Assembly: GCA_963708115.1 (NCBI GenBank)
Contig: CAVPRX010000001.1
Location: 1,364,001-1,428,000, forward strand
Length of the DNA: 64,000 bases
Origin: VRUE01 sp963708115
Lineage (GTDB): Bacteria; Actinomycetota; Thermoleophilia; Solirubrobacterales; 70-9
Reading direction: 5' to 3'
Part shown: piece by piece, positions 8,656-16,422 of the stretch
Layout: the number at the start of each line of letters is the position of its first letter
How positions within the stretch are numbered: the first letter of the stretch is position 1
Position numbers and translations under genes: made by a program
Notes under the pieces: generated by a model
What the model was told of the DNA's origin: nothing
Databases searched by the model: none
The model's input: only the letters and a program-made list of their open reading frames with translations

Positions 8656-9072
8656 TCAGGCTTGCGTGTCGGCGGTGGAGAGGTTGTGGACGATCCCCTC
8701 GACCAGCAGCTGGTTGGGGATCACCACGGCGGTGTCATCGCCTGGGTTGACGTAGGTGTAGGAGAGGGTGATGTCGGTGACGCGCCCCTCGACTTCTTCG
8801 AAGGAGATCCGGTCGCCGATCCGGATCGGCTGGGAGATCGCGAGCTGCACCCCGGCGACCATGTTGGCGATCGTGTGCTGGGCGGCGAAGCCGATGATCG
8901 CCGCCAGTACCGCGGTCGAGGCGAGGATGCCGGTGGCGATGCGCTTGAACTCGGTGAACTGGCTCAGCGCGATCGCCACCAGGACGAGGAAGACGATCAG
9001 GATCGCGAGCCGGCGCAGGAAGCGCAGACGCGTCTTCGTGGACCGCGAGACCTGTGAGACTGCCGGCGTCAT
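8656..9072 (-). CDS. Small MscS-family mechanosensitive channel
   Basis: About 138 residues: one or two membrane segments, then the pore-lining and upper beta-domain region of MscS (GFAAQHTIANMVAGVQLAISQPIRIGD, then VEGRVTDITLSYTYV and VVIPNQLLVEG). It lacks the long N-terminal helices and the C-terminal alpha/beta cage of typical 280-residue MscS, so it is a minimal version. Start chosen at ATG 9072, which overlaps the start of the divergent CPBP gene; an alternative ATG is at 9081. The shared start region means each promoter must lie inside the other gene. Confidence 0.88.
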   Translation of the reverse strand: MTPAVSQVSRSTKTRLRFLRRLAILIVFLVLVAIALSQFTEFKRIATGILASTAVLAAIIGFAAQHTIANMVAGVQLAISQPIRIGDRISFEEVEGRVTDITLSYTYVNPGDDTAVVIPNQLLVEGIVHNLSTADTQA

Positions 9073-9748
9073 GAAGCCCAAACTAGCCTTTCCTTACGCG
9101 ACGTGGGGGCCCAAACTGGCGATCGGCGGGGTGTTCCTGGCACTTGGCGCCGGGATCCTGCTGGGGATCCCGGCGGTCATCATCGACGGTCCCGGCGAAG
9201 GCGACCTCAGCACCGCGGCCAATGTGGTCGTCCAACTGGCAACGGCGCTGGGCTTCCTGCTGGTGCCGATCGCGATCGCGAGTCGCTGGGGCGAGTCCTC
9301 GGTCGGGCAGGCGCTGGCACGGCTCGGCGTACGCCGCTTCAGCCCCTCGGCACTGAAGTGGATGGCGGCGGCCGTCGGCGCCTACCTCCTCTTCGCCGCG
9401 CTCTACGCGGCGATCTTCGGCTCGCCGCACCAGGAGGACATCGCCGACTCGTTCGGCTCGGTGCCGATCCAGATCCTGCTGATCGTGATCGCGGCGCCGG
9501 TCAGCGAGGAGATCTGTTTCCGCGGCATGCTCTTCGGCGGCCTGCGCACGCGCCTGCCACGGCTTGCCGCGGCGGCAATCGGCGCGTTGATCTTCGGCGG
9601 CCTGCACGCCCTCACCGGCATCAGCGCCGTCCCGCCGCTGATCGCCTTCGGCTTCGTCCTCGCCCTGCTCTACGAGAAGACCGGCTCGATCGTCCCGGGC
9701 ATCGTCCTGCACATGCTCAACAACTCAGTGGCCCTGATCGGGCAGTAG
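9071..9748 (+). CDS. CPBP-family (Abi/CAAX-type) intramembrane metalloprotease
   Basis: 225 residues and six to seven membrane helices. The signature motifs of the CPBP (Rce1-like) family are present: paired Glu in SEEICFRGMLFGGLR, the first His motif in FGGLHAL, and a C-terminal HMLNN. This family includes bacteriocin-immunity and CAAX-protease-like proteins; the substrate is unknown. Start ATG 9071 is divergent from and overlaps the MscS gene start by two bases. The gene ends 18 bp before the terminator of the tRNA unit, which may also stop this transcript. Confidence 0.9.
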   Translation: MKPKLAFPYATWGPKLAIGGVFLALGAGILLGIPAVIIDGPGEGDLSTAANVVVQLATALGFLLVPIAIASRWGESSVGQALARLGVRRFSPSALKWMAAAVGAYLLFAALYAAIFGSPHQEDIADSFGSVPIQILLIVIAAPVSEEICFRGMLFGGLRTRLPRLAAAAIGALIFGGLHALTGISAVPPLIAFGFVLALLYEKTGSIVPGIVLHMLNNSVALIGQ

Positions 9749-9765
9749 TGCGCCGGAGCCGGAGT

Positions 9766-9792
9766 AAAGAAACGGCCCGCAAGACGGGCCGT
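9766..9792 (-). terminator. Rho-independent terminator of the tRNA unit
   Basis: On the minus strand an 8-bp GC-rich stem (ACGGCCCG / CGGGCCGT) with a five-base loop is followed by TTCTTT. The stem partly overlaps the antisense segment at 9788-9817. It could also stop the plus-strand CPBP transcript, although no T-run follows on that side. Confidence 0.8.
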
Positions 9793-9817
9793 CAGGTGCA
9801 GCAACCAGCTGATACCT
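9788..9817 (+). repeat. Inverted partial copy of the tRNA D/anticodon arm
   Basis: Read on the plus strand, this 30-nt stretch matches tRNA positions 10003-10033 (minus strand) with only a two-to-three-base change after CAGGTG. In the minus-strand transcript it is therefore an antisense of the D arm and the anticodon. This is an inverted copy, unlike the direct copies left by integrases. Confidence 0.85.
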
Positions 9818-9951
9818 AAGCCAAAACTACCAGAGCCGCGAGACCCTGACCTCTCGGAGGTCTGAGACGCGAAGGCAGATCGTGAAGCGGGTCGTCACCC
9901 CGCAGGCCGCGTGATATTGCACCTCAATCCAACCTTCGTACCTCAGACACA

Positions 9952-10043
9952 TGGCGGAGGGCGGGGGACTCGAACCCCATTCGGCTACGAGGCCGAACTC
10001 CCAGGTATCAGCTGGTTGCCGTCACCTGACGGCTTCACCCTCC
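9952..10043 (-). tRNA. Class-II tRNA of unusual geometry (allo-tRNA-like), anticodon GAU
   Basis: 92 nt including encoded CCA. It folds with an 8-bp acceptor stem (GGAGGGTG / CGCCCTCC, one G-U), a 6-bp D stem with a 4-nt loop (GCCGTC AGGT GACGGC), an anticodon arm with loop CTGATAC (U33, A37; anticodon GAU), a 6-bp variable arm (TTCGGC / GCCGAA) and a T arm with GGGG TTCGAGT CCCC. The discriminator base is G. An extended acceptor, long D stem and long variable arm are traits of tRNA-Sec and of the allo-tRNAs with 8/4 or 9/3 geometry; the body and G73 suggest SerRS recognition. The anticodon is not UCA but an isoleucine one. A canonical 7/5 reading needs a U-C mismatch in the T stem. The anticodon stem has only four strong pairs. 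Confidence 0.75.
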
Positions 10044-10053
10044 GCTGCCACCG

Positions 10054-10081
10054 ACAGTAGCCGGGGAATCCTCCATTTCAA
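10054..10081 (-). promoter_or_regulatory. Promoter of the tRNA unit
   Basis: TTGAAA (10076-10081) and TACTGT (10054-10059) on the minus strand are separated by 16 bp. Transcription would begin a few bases before the mature tRNA 5' end at 10043. Confidence 0.65.
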
Positions 10082-10174
10082 GCCATGTTTCACTCTTTTT
10101 ACAGACAATTGACTGCGCTGTTACGAAGACGTGACAAACCGACCAACCGAGCCATCCGCAAGAATGCCGGGCCG

Positions 10175-11158
10175 ATGAACCGCCACCTCGTCTGCGCGCT
10201 GGTTTTCCTTGCCCTGCTGGCGCTTCCGGCCGCCGCTTCGGCGAAGCAGCTACCCGGAAGTTCACCGGGTGCCGGCAAAGCCCCGCAGGCGCCGGACCAG
10301 GCGACGGTGAAGATCAGCCTCGGCAAGCTCAAGGGCGGCAAGGCGCCGATCTACGGGACGGTGCCCGTCTACGGAATGGTCGAGCCCTTTGCGCCCGGGC
10401 AGAGTGTCGACGTCACCTTCTACCTCGACGGGCACAAGCTGTTCAAGCGTGCGGTGAAGGTGAGACAGGGCTCGGGCAGGGCTGGCGTCTTCAAAAGCTC
10501 GATCCGCGTCCGCGAGGCCGGCAAGTACGCCGCCGCAGCTCACCTGCCGGCGAGCGACTCGGTGCGGGGCGACACCACGGTGCGCAAGAGCTGGCGGGTC
10601 AGCTTCCCGGCCCTGCACCAGGGCCAGTGCGGGGACGTCGTCGTCGGCTTCAAGAAGGCGATGCGCAAGATGGGCTACATCGCCAACAGCGGGCGCTGCT
10701 TCGGCGACAAGACGGCACGCGGTGTGCTCGCCTATCGCAAAGTCAACGACATGAGCCGCAGCATGCGCGCCGGCAAGGGCCTGGTCAAGCGAGTCTTCGC
10801 CGGCAAGGGCGGTTACGAGGTCGTCCACCCGGGCGCGGGCGAACACCTCGAGGCGCCGCTCTCCAAGCAGGTCCTCGTCTTCACCAAGGGGGACAAGCCG
10901 TTCGCGATCTACCCGGTCTCCTCGGGCAAGTCCTCGACCCCGACCGTCACCGGCCACTTCACCTTCATCCGCCAGGAACCCGGCTACAACTCGCACGGCA
11001 TGTACTACTCCTTCTACTTCTACGGCGGCTACGCCGTGCACGGCTACGAATCGGTGCCCGACTACCCCGCCAGTCACGGTTGCATCCGAACCTTTATCGC
11101 CGACCAGCCCGAGATCTACGAGCGGATCAACTTCGGCGAGGATATTTTTGTCTTCTGA
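10175..11158 (+). CDS. Secreted L,D-transpeptidase with peptidoglycan-binding domain
   Basis: 327 residues. A signal peptide is followed by a beta-rich N-terminal part, a PG_binding_1-like helical motif (GDVVVGFKKAMRKMGY with CFGDKTARGVLAY), and a C-terminal YkuD domain with the catalytic signature SHGCIR preceded by GYAVHGY. Such enzymes form 3-3 cross-links between meso-DAP stem peptides or attach proteins to the wall. The YkuD region keeps the spacing His...Ser-His-Gly-Cys. Start ATG 10175 was chosen because the signal peptide begins there; upstream codons (from 10085) give an unlikely basic extension. Confidence 0.93.
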   Translation: MNRHLVCALVFLALLALPAAASAKQLPGSSPGAGKAPQAPDQATVKISLGKLKGGKAPIYGTVPVYGMVEPFAPGQSVDVTFYLDGHKLFKRAVKVRQGSGRAGVFKSSIRVREAGKYAAAAHLPASDSVRGDTTVRKSWRVSFPALHQGQCGDVVVGFKKAMRKMGYIANSGRCFGDKTARGVLAYRKVNDMSRSMRAGKGLVKRVFAGKGGYEVVHPGAGEHLEAPLSKQVLVFTKGDKPFAIYPVSSGKSSTPTVTGHFTFIRQEPGYNSHGMYYSFYFYGGYAVHGYESVPDYPASHGCIRTFIADQPEIYERINFGEDIFVF

Positions 11159-11178
11159 GCAGCGCTCAGTAGATCGAC

Positions 11179-11745
11179 GTGGCTGATCTCGAAGCCGCCA
11201 AGCGCACCCTGCTCGCCGAGCTGCGCGAGCACTCGTTGGTGCTCGGCGAGGTGACTCTGGCCAGTGGGGCGGTGGCTCAGTACTACGTCGACGCGCGGCG
11301 GGCGCTGTTGCGGCCGGTGGGGTTCCGCGCCGCCGGTGAGCTGATCGCTGCGGCTGCGATTGACGCCGGGGCGGATGCCGTCGGCGGCCCGGCAACGGCG
11401 GCGATTCCACCTGCGTGCGCCGCCCTGGCCGTGCCCGCCGGCGACGATCTCGTCGGCTTCTTCGTCCGCGGCGAGCGCAAGCAGCACGGCCTGCAACGCT
11501 GGGTCGAGGGCCCCGTCGAGGAGGGCGACAAGGTACTCGTCGTCGAGGACACCGTCACCAGCGGTGGCTCGACCGTGAAGGCGATCGAGAAGATCAAGCA
11601 GCAGGGCCTCGAGCCCGTCTCCGTGGTCGCCGTAGTCGACCGTCTGGCGGGCGGCGGCGAAGCGATCGAAGCGGCCGCGGCCGCTCCCTACCGGGCCCTC
11701 GTCACGATCGACGAGCTGTACCCGGATCGCCCCGACCGCGGCTGA
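11179..11745 (+). CDS. pyrE: Orotate phosphoribosyltransferase
   Basis: Pyrimidine biosynthesis: orotate plus PRPP to OMP. It has 188 residues, the normal length. The PRPP-binding motif is VLVVEDTVTSGGST; the catalytic lysine loop is FFVRGERKQHGLQR, and the family N-terminus is seen in SGAVAQYYVDARRAL. The start is GTG at 11179, twenty bp after the L,D-transpeptidase stop, so the two may be co-transcribed. No other pyr gene is present. Confidence 0.95.
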   Translation: MADLEAAKRTLLAELREHSLVLGEVTLASGAVAQYYVDARRALLRPVGFRAAGELIAAAAIDAGADAVGGPATAAIPPACAALAVPAGDDLVGFFVRGERKQHGLQRWVEGPVEEGDKVLVVEDTVTSGGSTVKAIEKIKQQGLEPVSVVAVVDRLAGGGEAIEAAAAAPYRALVTIDELYPDRPDRG

Positions 11746-11860
11746 CCGAGCCAAGCGCGACCGCCAACAGGTACCTGCCGGGTACCCGTTCCCTAGTCCG
11801 TGCTTTGCGGGGATTTTTAGTTACCCGAGGACAACGCTCTTTTCTCCAAAAACACTCTCC

Positions 11861-11889
11861 TTGACATTAAAAAGGTTCTTGTTTACAGT
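11861..11889 (+). promoter_or_regulatory. Strong sigma-70-type promoter upstream of the secreted-protein cluster
   Basis: Consensus TTGACA (11861-11866), a 17-bp spacer and TACAGT (11884-11889) in an AT-rich pocket that stands out in this GC-rich DNA. It lies 112 bp before the collagen-like gene, leaving a long 5' leader, and may drive the whole A1-B1-A2-B2 run. Confidence 0.75.
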
Positions 11890-12000
11890 CTTGCCACCGT
11901 CTGGTTGAGACGGCACAGGGACTACACACCGAGCTCGCCACAAGGGCCGCAAGGGAAGCGGCCGGCAGAGGGGCTCACGGGACAAGGAGAAGAGATTCAG

Positions 12001-12810
12001 ATGCTCTCGCCACGGAACAAAGGCGCCGCAAAGCGCTTTCGCGAACCCTTCGGCAAGGCCGGCCTAACCGTCGCGATCCTCGCCCTCGTCTTTGCCATGG
12101 TCGGCGGCGCCTGGGCTGCCGCGGGCCTCAACAGCAAGCAGAAGAAGGAAGTAAAGAGCATCGCCAAAAGCTTTCAGGGCACCGGGCCTGCGGGAGCGGC
12201 GGGACCCGCTGGCGCCAAGGGCGACAACGGCTCGAACGGCGCCGCCGGCGTTAAGGGTGACAAGGGCGATACCGGCGCCACTGGCAAACAGGGCACCCAG
12301 GGCATCCAGGGCAAAGAAGGCTCGCCGTGGACCGCGGGGGGCACGCTTCCCTCCGGTCAGACCGAGACCGGGACCTGGAACGCTCTAGCCACTGGCGCAT
12401 GGTACACCGGCCCAGTGGGCAACATCTCCTTTGCGCTTCCGCTCAAAGCAGGCGCTGAAAAAGCGGCCTTTGTCTTCACGCCGACGCAGCTCAAAAATGG
12501 AGAATTCGGCAAGGAAGAAGGCAAACCCGAAAAAGGTTGCAAAGTCGGAGACCCGGAATGTGTTGACACGGGTTGCAGAGGCGGTTTCACCAACCCCACT
12601 GCGCCGAAAGGCGTCCTCTGCGTTTACGCGCAATACGAAGAAATGTCAAGCGTCGCCGGCGAACCGGGGGGCTTGTATGCGGACAGTGACGGTGAAGGCG
12701 CGCGTGGCGACAGCTATGGCCCGGCTGGCACCTTCATCGCTGGAATCGGCGGCTTTGCAGCCGAAGCGTATCTGGCCGTGTACGGAACCTGGGCGGTGAC
12801 CGCCCCGTAG
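12001..12810 (+). CDS. Secreted or anchored collagen-like protein
   Basis: 269 residues: a basic start, one membrane/signal segment (about residues 20-42), a short coiled linker (NSKQKKEVKSIAKSF), then 16 uninterrupted Gly-X-Y triplets (residues 60-107), then a C-terminal beta-rich domain with two or three Cys pairs (CKVGDPECVDTGC). Short collagen-like stalks with a globular C-terminal domain are frequent in Solirubrobacterales. The RBS GGAGAA lies upstream. It is the first gene behind the strong promoter at 11861 and may be co-transcribed with the four large secreted genes. The receptor or partner is unknown. Confidence 0.85.
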   Translation: MLSPRNKGAAKRFREPFGKAGLTVAILALVFAMVGGAWAAAGLNSKQKKEVKSIAKSFQGTGPAGAAGPAGAKGDNGSNGAAGVKGDKGDTGATGKQGTQGIQGKEGSPWTAGGTLPSGQTETGTWNALATGAWYTGPVGNISFALPLKAGAEKAAFVFTPTQLKNGEFGKEEGKPEKGCKVGDPECVDTGCRGGFTNPTAPKGVLCVYAQYEEMSSVAGEPGGLYADSDGEGARGDSYGPAGTFIAGIGGFAAEAYLAVYGTWAVTAP

Positions 12811-12894
12811 TACTGCACACACCCATCGCCAGCCGGAGGAATGGCCGGCGATTGGAACTGACCGTTACCGCACTGCCGATCGCTAGGAGCGAGG

Positions 12895-15800
12895 ATGAGA
12901 AAGACAAGCCGCGAGATCAAACAGCCGCGCGCCTTTGCGGCGCTACTCGGAGGCTTGCTCCTCAGCCTTGCTCTACTTGGCGCCTCCCCAGCCTCCGCCG
13001 CCTACCAGCAGGTGGGCAACTTTGCCGGCAACCCGGGGGAACTGCATGAATTTCAGATATTCACCTTCGAACAGTACGCGGAATTGTGGCCCGAAAAGGT
13101 GCAGCTCGGCGGTACGGGCGGGATGGCCGTCAACTACACCGGCGCCGGTGGCGTACCGGCAGGGACGCTCTATGCCACCACTCTGGATCATTTCGGCCTC
13201 CTCCGCGTAGCCCGCTACAATCCCGACGGCAGCTTCAGCGAGGCCTGGCAGGTCACCGGCGAAGCGGGCGAATACGAACGCTGCGGTCCCGACGGTGCCC
13301 CCGCCCATCCGCACTGTCTACCCCGGCCGGAAGCAAGCAATCGCGGTAGCGACGTCGACGTCGACCAGACGACGGGGGACGTCTACGTGTTCAGGGCGAC
13401 CAGCCCGCCGGGGCCGCCCGGAACCACCGAGATCGAAGTCTTCAACGCCGACGGCTCGGAAGCGATCACGCGCTTCGGCGAATACGCCGGCCCGGGCAAA
13501 ACCATCGCCGAAAGTCCCGACAAACTGCATGAATGGGTTGGTGCCGGGAACATGGCGGTAAATGCGGCCGGAGAAGTCTACGTCTTCGATTTAAGCGGGG
13601 TAGTCCGCCGGCTGATGGTCTTCAGGCCAAAAACCCCGGGCGACTACACCGAGTACGAGTACGCGGGGCAGTCACATGACATCGGCGCGGGGGAAGCGAA
13701 ATTCCCCGCCAGACCCGTAACCGACGCGGCCGGCGACGTCTATACGGCCTCCGAATCGAGCGTCGAAAAGTACGAACCGGCCACGCCATCGACCCCGGTC
13801 TGCTCCTTCAGCTTCAAAAAAGGCGGGATCAGGGCGATGACGGTGAACCCGAAAACGGGCGAAGTCTTCTTCTACTCATACATCGATCACTTGTTGCACC
13901 GGCTGAACCCCTGCGAAGGAGGCAAATTCAGCGAAGCCGAAGCACTCGAAGTGGCGCCGAAAAGGGACTATTTGAGCGCGATGGCGGTCGACCCCGAGCG
14001 GGTGTTCGGGCCGGGCCGGGCGGCGGGCGTGCTCTACGCCGGTGCGCCGGACGGCCAAGGGGGAGAAGAAAAAGGCACCTCTCCCAACATCGAAGTCGAA
14101 AGCTCGATGGGATACGTCTTCGCGCCGCCGCCGGAACTGGCGCCCGCGGTCCTCTCCGAGTCGGTCTCGGCCGTGACCCCGAGCTCGGCCCGCCTGGAAG
14201 GGAGCATCGACCCGAGGGGCAACGTGACCCGCTACGCCTTCCAGTACGTCTCAGACGCCGCCTATGAGGCAAACGAACCGAGCGAACGCTTCGCCGGGGC
14301 GCTCGAAGCGCCGCTGGGCGGGGCGCGGGTCGAAGGCTCCAAAGCGATCCCGGTGGCGACGACGATCAGCGGCCTGCAATCGGGGAGCGAATACCACTAC
14401 CGGATCGTGGCCGTAAGCCACTGCGCCTCGGGCGAACCGGAAAAAGAATGCCCGGGGGAAGGCGCCGCGAAGGCCTTTCGCACCTACCCGCTCGAAGCCG
14501 CGGGGCTGCCCGACGACCGCGCCTGGGAGCTCGTCTCCCCGGTGCAGAAGAACGGCGGCCAGGTCATACCCGCCGAGCCCGAAGTGAGCAGCTGCGGCTT
14601 GAAGGAATGCAAGCCCGGCTCCGCCTACAACAAGTTCCCGATGCAGAGCGCTCCCGACGGGAACGCGATCGCTTATGAGGGCAGCCCCTTCTCCTTCGAC
14701 GACGGCGCGTTGATCGAAAACGAGTACATAGCCCGCCGCACCGCCTCGGGCTGGCAGAGCGTCAACCTGACCCCCTCGCGGCTGCAGAGCAAAGGCAGCG
14801 GGGGCTATATGGCCTTCAAGGCCGACCTCAGCGAGAGCGTGCTCGAACAGATCAACTTCCCGCTCAGCCCCGCGGGCCCGGCCGAATTCGGCAACCTCTA
14901 CACCCAGCCGAGCGCCGAACCCGCCTCGCTCGATCCGTTCTTGACCGAAGCGCCGCCCAACCGCACGCCCGGCAACAGCTCAGACGGCCTGGGGCTCTCC
15001 TTCGCCGGCGCCTCGGCTGACTTCTCGCGCTTCTTCTTCAGTGCCAACGACGCGCTGACCCCTGAAGCCGAAGGCGGCCCGGAAGCCAAGCGGAACCTCT
15101 ATGAACGCTCGGGAGGGGAACTGCACCTCGTCAACTTCGCCCCGGGAAACGCGACGACGATCCCCGGCGCCTCCTTCGGCGGCAAAGGCGCCTTCCACGC
15201 GATCTCCCAGGATGGCTCGCGCGCCTTCTTCAGCGACGAATCTGGCCGGCTCTACATGCGCATCGACGGCGAGGAAACCCGCGAAGTCAAAGACCCCGGC
15301 AAATTCCTCACCGCCTCTGCCGACGGCAGCAAGGTGCTGCTCGACGACGGCTGCCTCTATGTGGTCGAAGTCGAAGCCTGCGAAGACCTGACCCAAGGCG
15401 AAGGCGGCTTCCAGGGAATCGCCGGACAAAGCGAAGACCTCTCGCATGTCTACTTCGTCGACACCAAAGTGCTCAGCGGCGAAGAACCAAACGAGCACGG
15501 CGACAAAGCCCAAGAAGGCAAATTCAACCTCTATGCCTGGAACGAAGGCGCGACCACCTTCGTCGCCACCTTGCCGGGCAACACGCAATTCGAAGAAGCC
15601 AGCGACTGGGCCGTTGACCCGCAGCGCCGCACCGCCGAGGCCAGCCCCGACGGGCGCCGGCTCGCCTTCCGCTCCACGGCGCCGTTGACGGGCTACGCGA
15701 ACGTCGGGCCTTGCGGCCTCCAGATCAACAGCAACAAAGAAGAAGAAATCCTCGAAGCCACCTGTCCGGAGGTATTCCTCTATGACTCCGCCACGGGCGA

Positions 15801-16422
15801 TCTGAGCTGTCCCTCCTGCAACCCCACCGGCGCTCCGCCGAAGGGCGCCGCAACTCTGCGCAGGATCACCGGGTTCAGCGAATTCCAGCCCCGCTACCTG
15901 CTCGATTCCGGGCGCCTCTTCTTCGACAGCCAGGACTCGCTCAGTCCCTTCGATACCAACGGGCGGGTCGAAGACGTCTATGAGTTCGAGCCGAACGGGG
16001 TCGGCAGCTGCGCGAGGGCCGCGGGCTGCGTGCGGCTGATCTCCACCGGGCGTTTCGGCTCTGACGCCAACTTCCTCGCCGCGGACCCGAGCGGGCGTAA
16101 CGTCTTCTTCACCGGCCGCGATCAGCTCGTCGCCGCCGACAAAGACGACCTGGTCGATCTCTACGACGCCCGCGAAGGGGGCGGCTTCCCACCCGAAGTC
16201 GGGGCCGCCGAATGCCAGGGCGAAGCGTGTTTGCCCTCGGTCTCTCCTCCAAACGACCCGCCGCCGGCCTTCAAAGGCCCGGGCAACCGGTCCACCGACC
16301 AGGGCAAGGCGCGCTGCCCCAAGGGCCGCCACGCGGTGAAGCGCAAAGGCAAGGCGCGCTGCGTGAAGAGCCAGGCCAAGCGTCACCACAAACGCCACAA
16401 CAACCGCGGAGGTGCGAAGTGA
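12895..16422 (+). CDS. Large secreted beta-propeller/Fn3-type protein, copy A1
   Basis: 1175 residues. Signal peptide cleaved near ASAAYQQ. Residues 40-400 have NHL-like repeats (ARYNPDGSFSEAW, GDVYVFRA). About residues 415-530 look like a fibronectin-III-like domain (ARLEGSIDPRGNVTRYAFQY, GSEYHYRIVAVS). From 535, after GLPDDRAWELVSPVQKNGG, a second propeller of TolB/PD40-like repeats follows (DGSRAFF, SPDGRRLAF). The C-terminal 40 residues are very basic with paired Cys (RCPKGRHAVKRKGKARCVK). The stop overlaps the B1 start by 4 nt (GTGA). Glu and Lys codons are mostly GAA/AAA-rich, unlike the GAG-rich housekeeping genes. A wall-associated or exported binding protein is likely; the ligand is unknown. 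A near-identical homologue is A2. Confidence 0.85.
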   Translation: MRKTSREIKQPRAFAALLGGLLLSLALLGASPASAAYQQVGNFAGNPGELHEFQIFTFEQYAELWPEKVQLGGTGGMAVNYTGAGGVPAGTLYATTLDHFGLLRVARYNPDGSFSEAWQVTGEAGEYERCGPDGAPAHPHCLPRPEASNRGSDVDVDQTTGDVYVFRATSPPGPPGTTEIEVFNADGSEAITRFGEYAGPGKTIAESPDKLHEWVGAGNMAVNAAGEVYVFDLSGVVRRLMVFRPKTPGDYTEYEYAGQSHDIGAGEAKFPARPVTDAAGDVYTASESSVEKYEPATPSTPVCSFSFKKGGIRAMTVNPKTGEVFFYSYIDHLLHRLNPCEGGKFSEAEALEVAPKRDYLSAMAVDPERVFGPGRAAGVLYAGAPDGQGGEEKGTSPNIEVESSMGYVFAPPPELAPAVLSESVSAVTPSSARLEGSIDPRGNVTRYAFQYVSDAAYEANEPSERFAGALEAPLGGARVEGSKAIPVATTISGLQSGSEYHYRIVAVSHCASGEPEKECPGEGAAKAFRTYPLEAAGLPDDRAWELVSPVQKNGGQVIPAEPEVSSCGLKECKPGSAYNKFPMQSAPDGNAIAYEGSPFSFDDGALIENEYIARRTASGWQSVNLTPSRLQSKGSGGYMAFKADLSESVLEQINFPLSPAGPAEFGNLYTQPSAEPASLDPFLTEAPPNRTPGNSSDGLGLSFAGASADFSRFFFSANDALTPEAEGGPEAKRNLYERSGGELHLVNFAPGNATTIPGASFGGKGAFHAISQDGSRAFFSDESGRLYMRIDGEETREVKDPGKFLTASADGSKVLLDDGCLYVVEVEACEDLTQGEGGFQGIAGQSEDLSHVYFVDTKVLSGEEPNEHGDKAQEGKFNLYAWNEGATTFVATLPGNTQFEEASDWAVDPQRRTAEASPDGRRLAFRSTAPLTGYANVGPCGLQINSNKEEEILEATCPEVFLYDSATGDLSCPSCNPTGAPPKGAATLRRITGFSEFQPRYLLDSGRLFFDSQDSLSPFDTNGRVEDVYEFEPNGVGSCARAAGCVRLISTGRFGSDANFLAADPSGRNVFFTGRDQLVAADKDDLVDLYDAREGGGFPPEVGAAECQGEACLPSVSPPNDPPPAFKGPGNRSTDQGKARCPKGRHAVKRKGKARCVKSQAKRHHKRHNNRGGAK

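Larger units (their letters stand above)
9765..10047 (-). ncRNA. Predicted ~280-nt transcript: unusual tRNA + structured trailer + antisense segment
   Basis: A promoter (10054-10081) and a rho-independent terminator (9766-9792) bracket the tRNA-like gene and a 160-nt trailer without ORF. In the trailer, GTCTGAG pairs with CTCAGAC and CGAAGG with CCTTCG, closing a domain that contains the hairpin GCGGG/CCCGC. Next comes GACCTC-CGA-GAGGTC. The trailer ends with a segment (9788-9817) complementary to the tRNA D arm and anticodon region. I know of no RNA family with this layout. The unit could be a tRNA with a self-inhibiting trailer or a precursor awaiting RNase processing; the function is unknown. 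Confidence 0.55.

Noticed and set aside
7393..9057. 554-residue ORF opposite PBP1 and MscS
   Set aside because: It runs across two real genes on the other strand and has no motif.
9952..10043. Calling it tRNA-Sec
   Set aside because: The anticodon loop is CTGATAC (GAU), not UCA, the acceptor plus T stems total 12 pairs and not 13, and no selA/selB/selD is in the window.
9765..10047. Reading the RNA unit as tmRNA (ssrA), including a permuted form
   Set aside because: The tRNA body is complete with D and anticodon arms, there is no tag reading frame ending in an Ala-rich peptide, and no acceptor 5' strand follows the CCA as a permuted gene would need.
14980..16398. 472-residue ORF opposite A1
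   Set aside because: Antisense shadow; no start signal, no homology pattern, and A1 is well supported by A2.
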